Shown in pieces: positions 5,852 through 5,878 of a stretch of DNA of 5,878 nt (position 1 is its first letter; every line of letters starts with the position of its first letter). A program made the position numbers and the translations under genes. The DNA comes from JADHUC01 sp964617665 (GTDB lineage Bacteria; Planctomycetota; Planctomycetia; Pirellulales; Pirellulaceae): contig CAZUAH010000761.1 of the NCBI GenBank assembly GCA_964617665.1, forward strand, positions 1 to 5,878, written 5' to 3'. Below the pieces are notes generated by a model. The model was not told the origin of the DNA. It worked only from the letters and a program-made list of their open reading frames with translations, and made no database searches.

Positions 5852-5872
5852 CCTGCCAGCTCGTCTGGCAGG
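5852..5872. repeat. Perfect short palindrome upstream of the oxidoreductase
   Basis: CCTGCCAG (5852-5859) and CTGGCAGG (5865-5872) form a perfect 8-bp stem with the 5-nt loop CTCGT. It lies 60 bp before the first visible gene. No T-run follows on the minus strand, and the window ends six bases later on the plus strand. It could be a terminator stem of the gene beyond the edge, an operator, or a dispersed intergenic palindrome. Confidence 0.45.
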
Positions 5873-5878
5873 AGCCGA

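Noticed and set aside
1..5878. tRNA, rRNA, CRISPR array, toxin-antitoxin pair, transposase or integrase
   Set aside because: Nothing with the required structure was seen on either strand; the only repeat-like objects are the interrupted inverted repeat at 493-650 and the short hairpins listed.

Overview
The window looks like chromosome from a planctomycete (a Pirellula- or Rhodopirellula-type relative). Supporting signs are a moderately high G+C content, an exported arylsulfatase beside a Tat-exported Gfo/Idh/MocA oxidoreductase, a DUF6807 ('PmoA family') protein and a secreted all-beta protein whose mature sequence starts with a WDLARDF-like segment. This is judged from recognised protein families; no database search was possible.

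All supported genes lie on the minus strand, so transcription runs from right to left. In that order they are: a Tat-signal Gfo/Idh/MocA oxidoreductase (5792-4440); an exported sulfatase with a C-terminal beta-sandwich module (4382-2589); an exported DUF6807/PmoA-family protein (2520-1453); a small secreted beta-rich protein starting at 1351 whose 3' part is broken by a repeat and an assembly gap; and the first 99 codons of a second Tat-signal protein, probably a sugar-isomerase-like TIM barrel (299 to the left edge). Spacers are about 57, 68, 101 and 99 bp and contain no strong terminator, so the set may be one operon. Every gene has a purine-rich Shine-Dalgarno sequence, and these choose the starts.

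The genes would fit an extracytoplasmic route for sulfated or otherwise modified sugars. The sulfatase would remove ester sulfate, the oxidoreductase would oxidise or reduce a sugar, and the TIM-barrel protein would isomerise or cleave the product. Pairing of a Gfo/Idh/MocA enzyme with an AP_endonuc_2-type TIM barrel resembles known oxidise-then-eliminate deglycosylation systems, but the substrate cannot be read from the sequence.

The most unusual part is 493-650. It is a long imperfect inverted repeat with 15-bp perfect ends, a run of 10 N at 548-557 and a homopolymer-rich, apparently corrupted right half. It sits inside the small secreted gene. Removing exactly 493-650 joins the upstream reading frame to a plausible C-terminal tail ending in TAG at 401-399, giving a 264-residue protein. 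The element therefore looks like an insertion into a once-intact gene, or a hairpin repeat that defeated assembly.

The right-hand end (5793-5878) holds only the oxidoreductase leader and a perfect 8-bp-stem palindrome.
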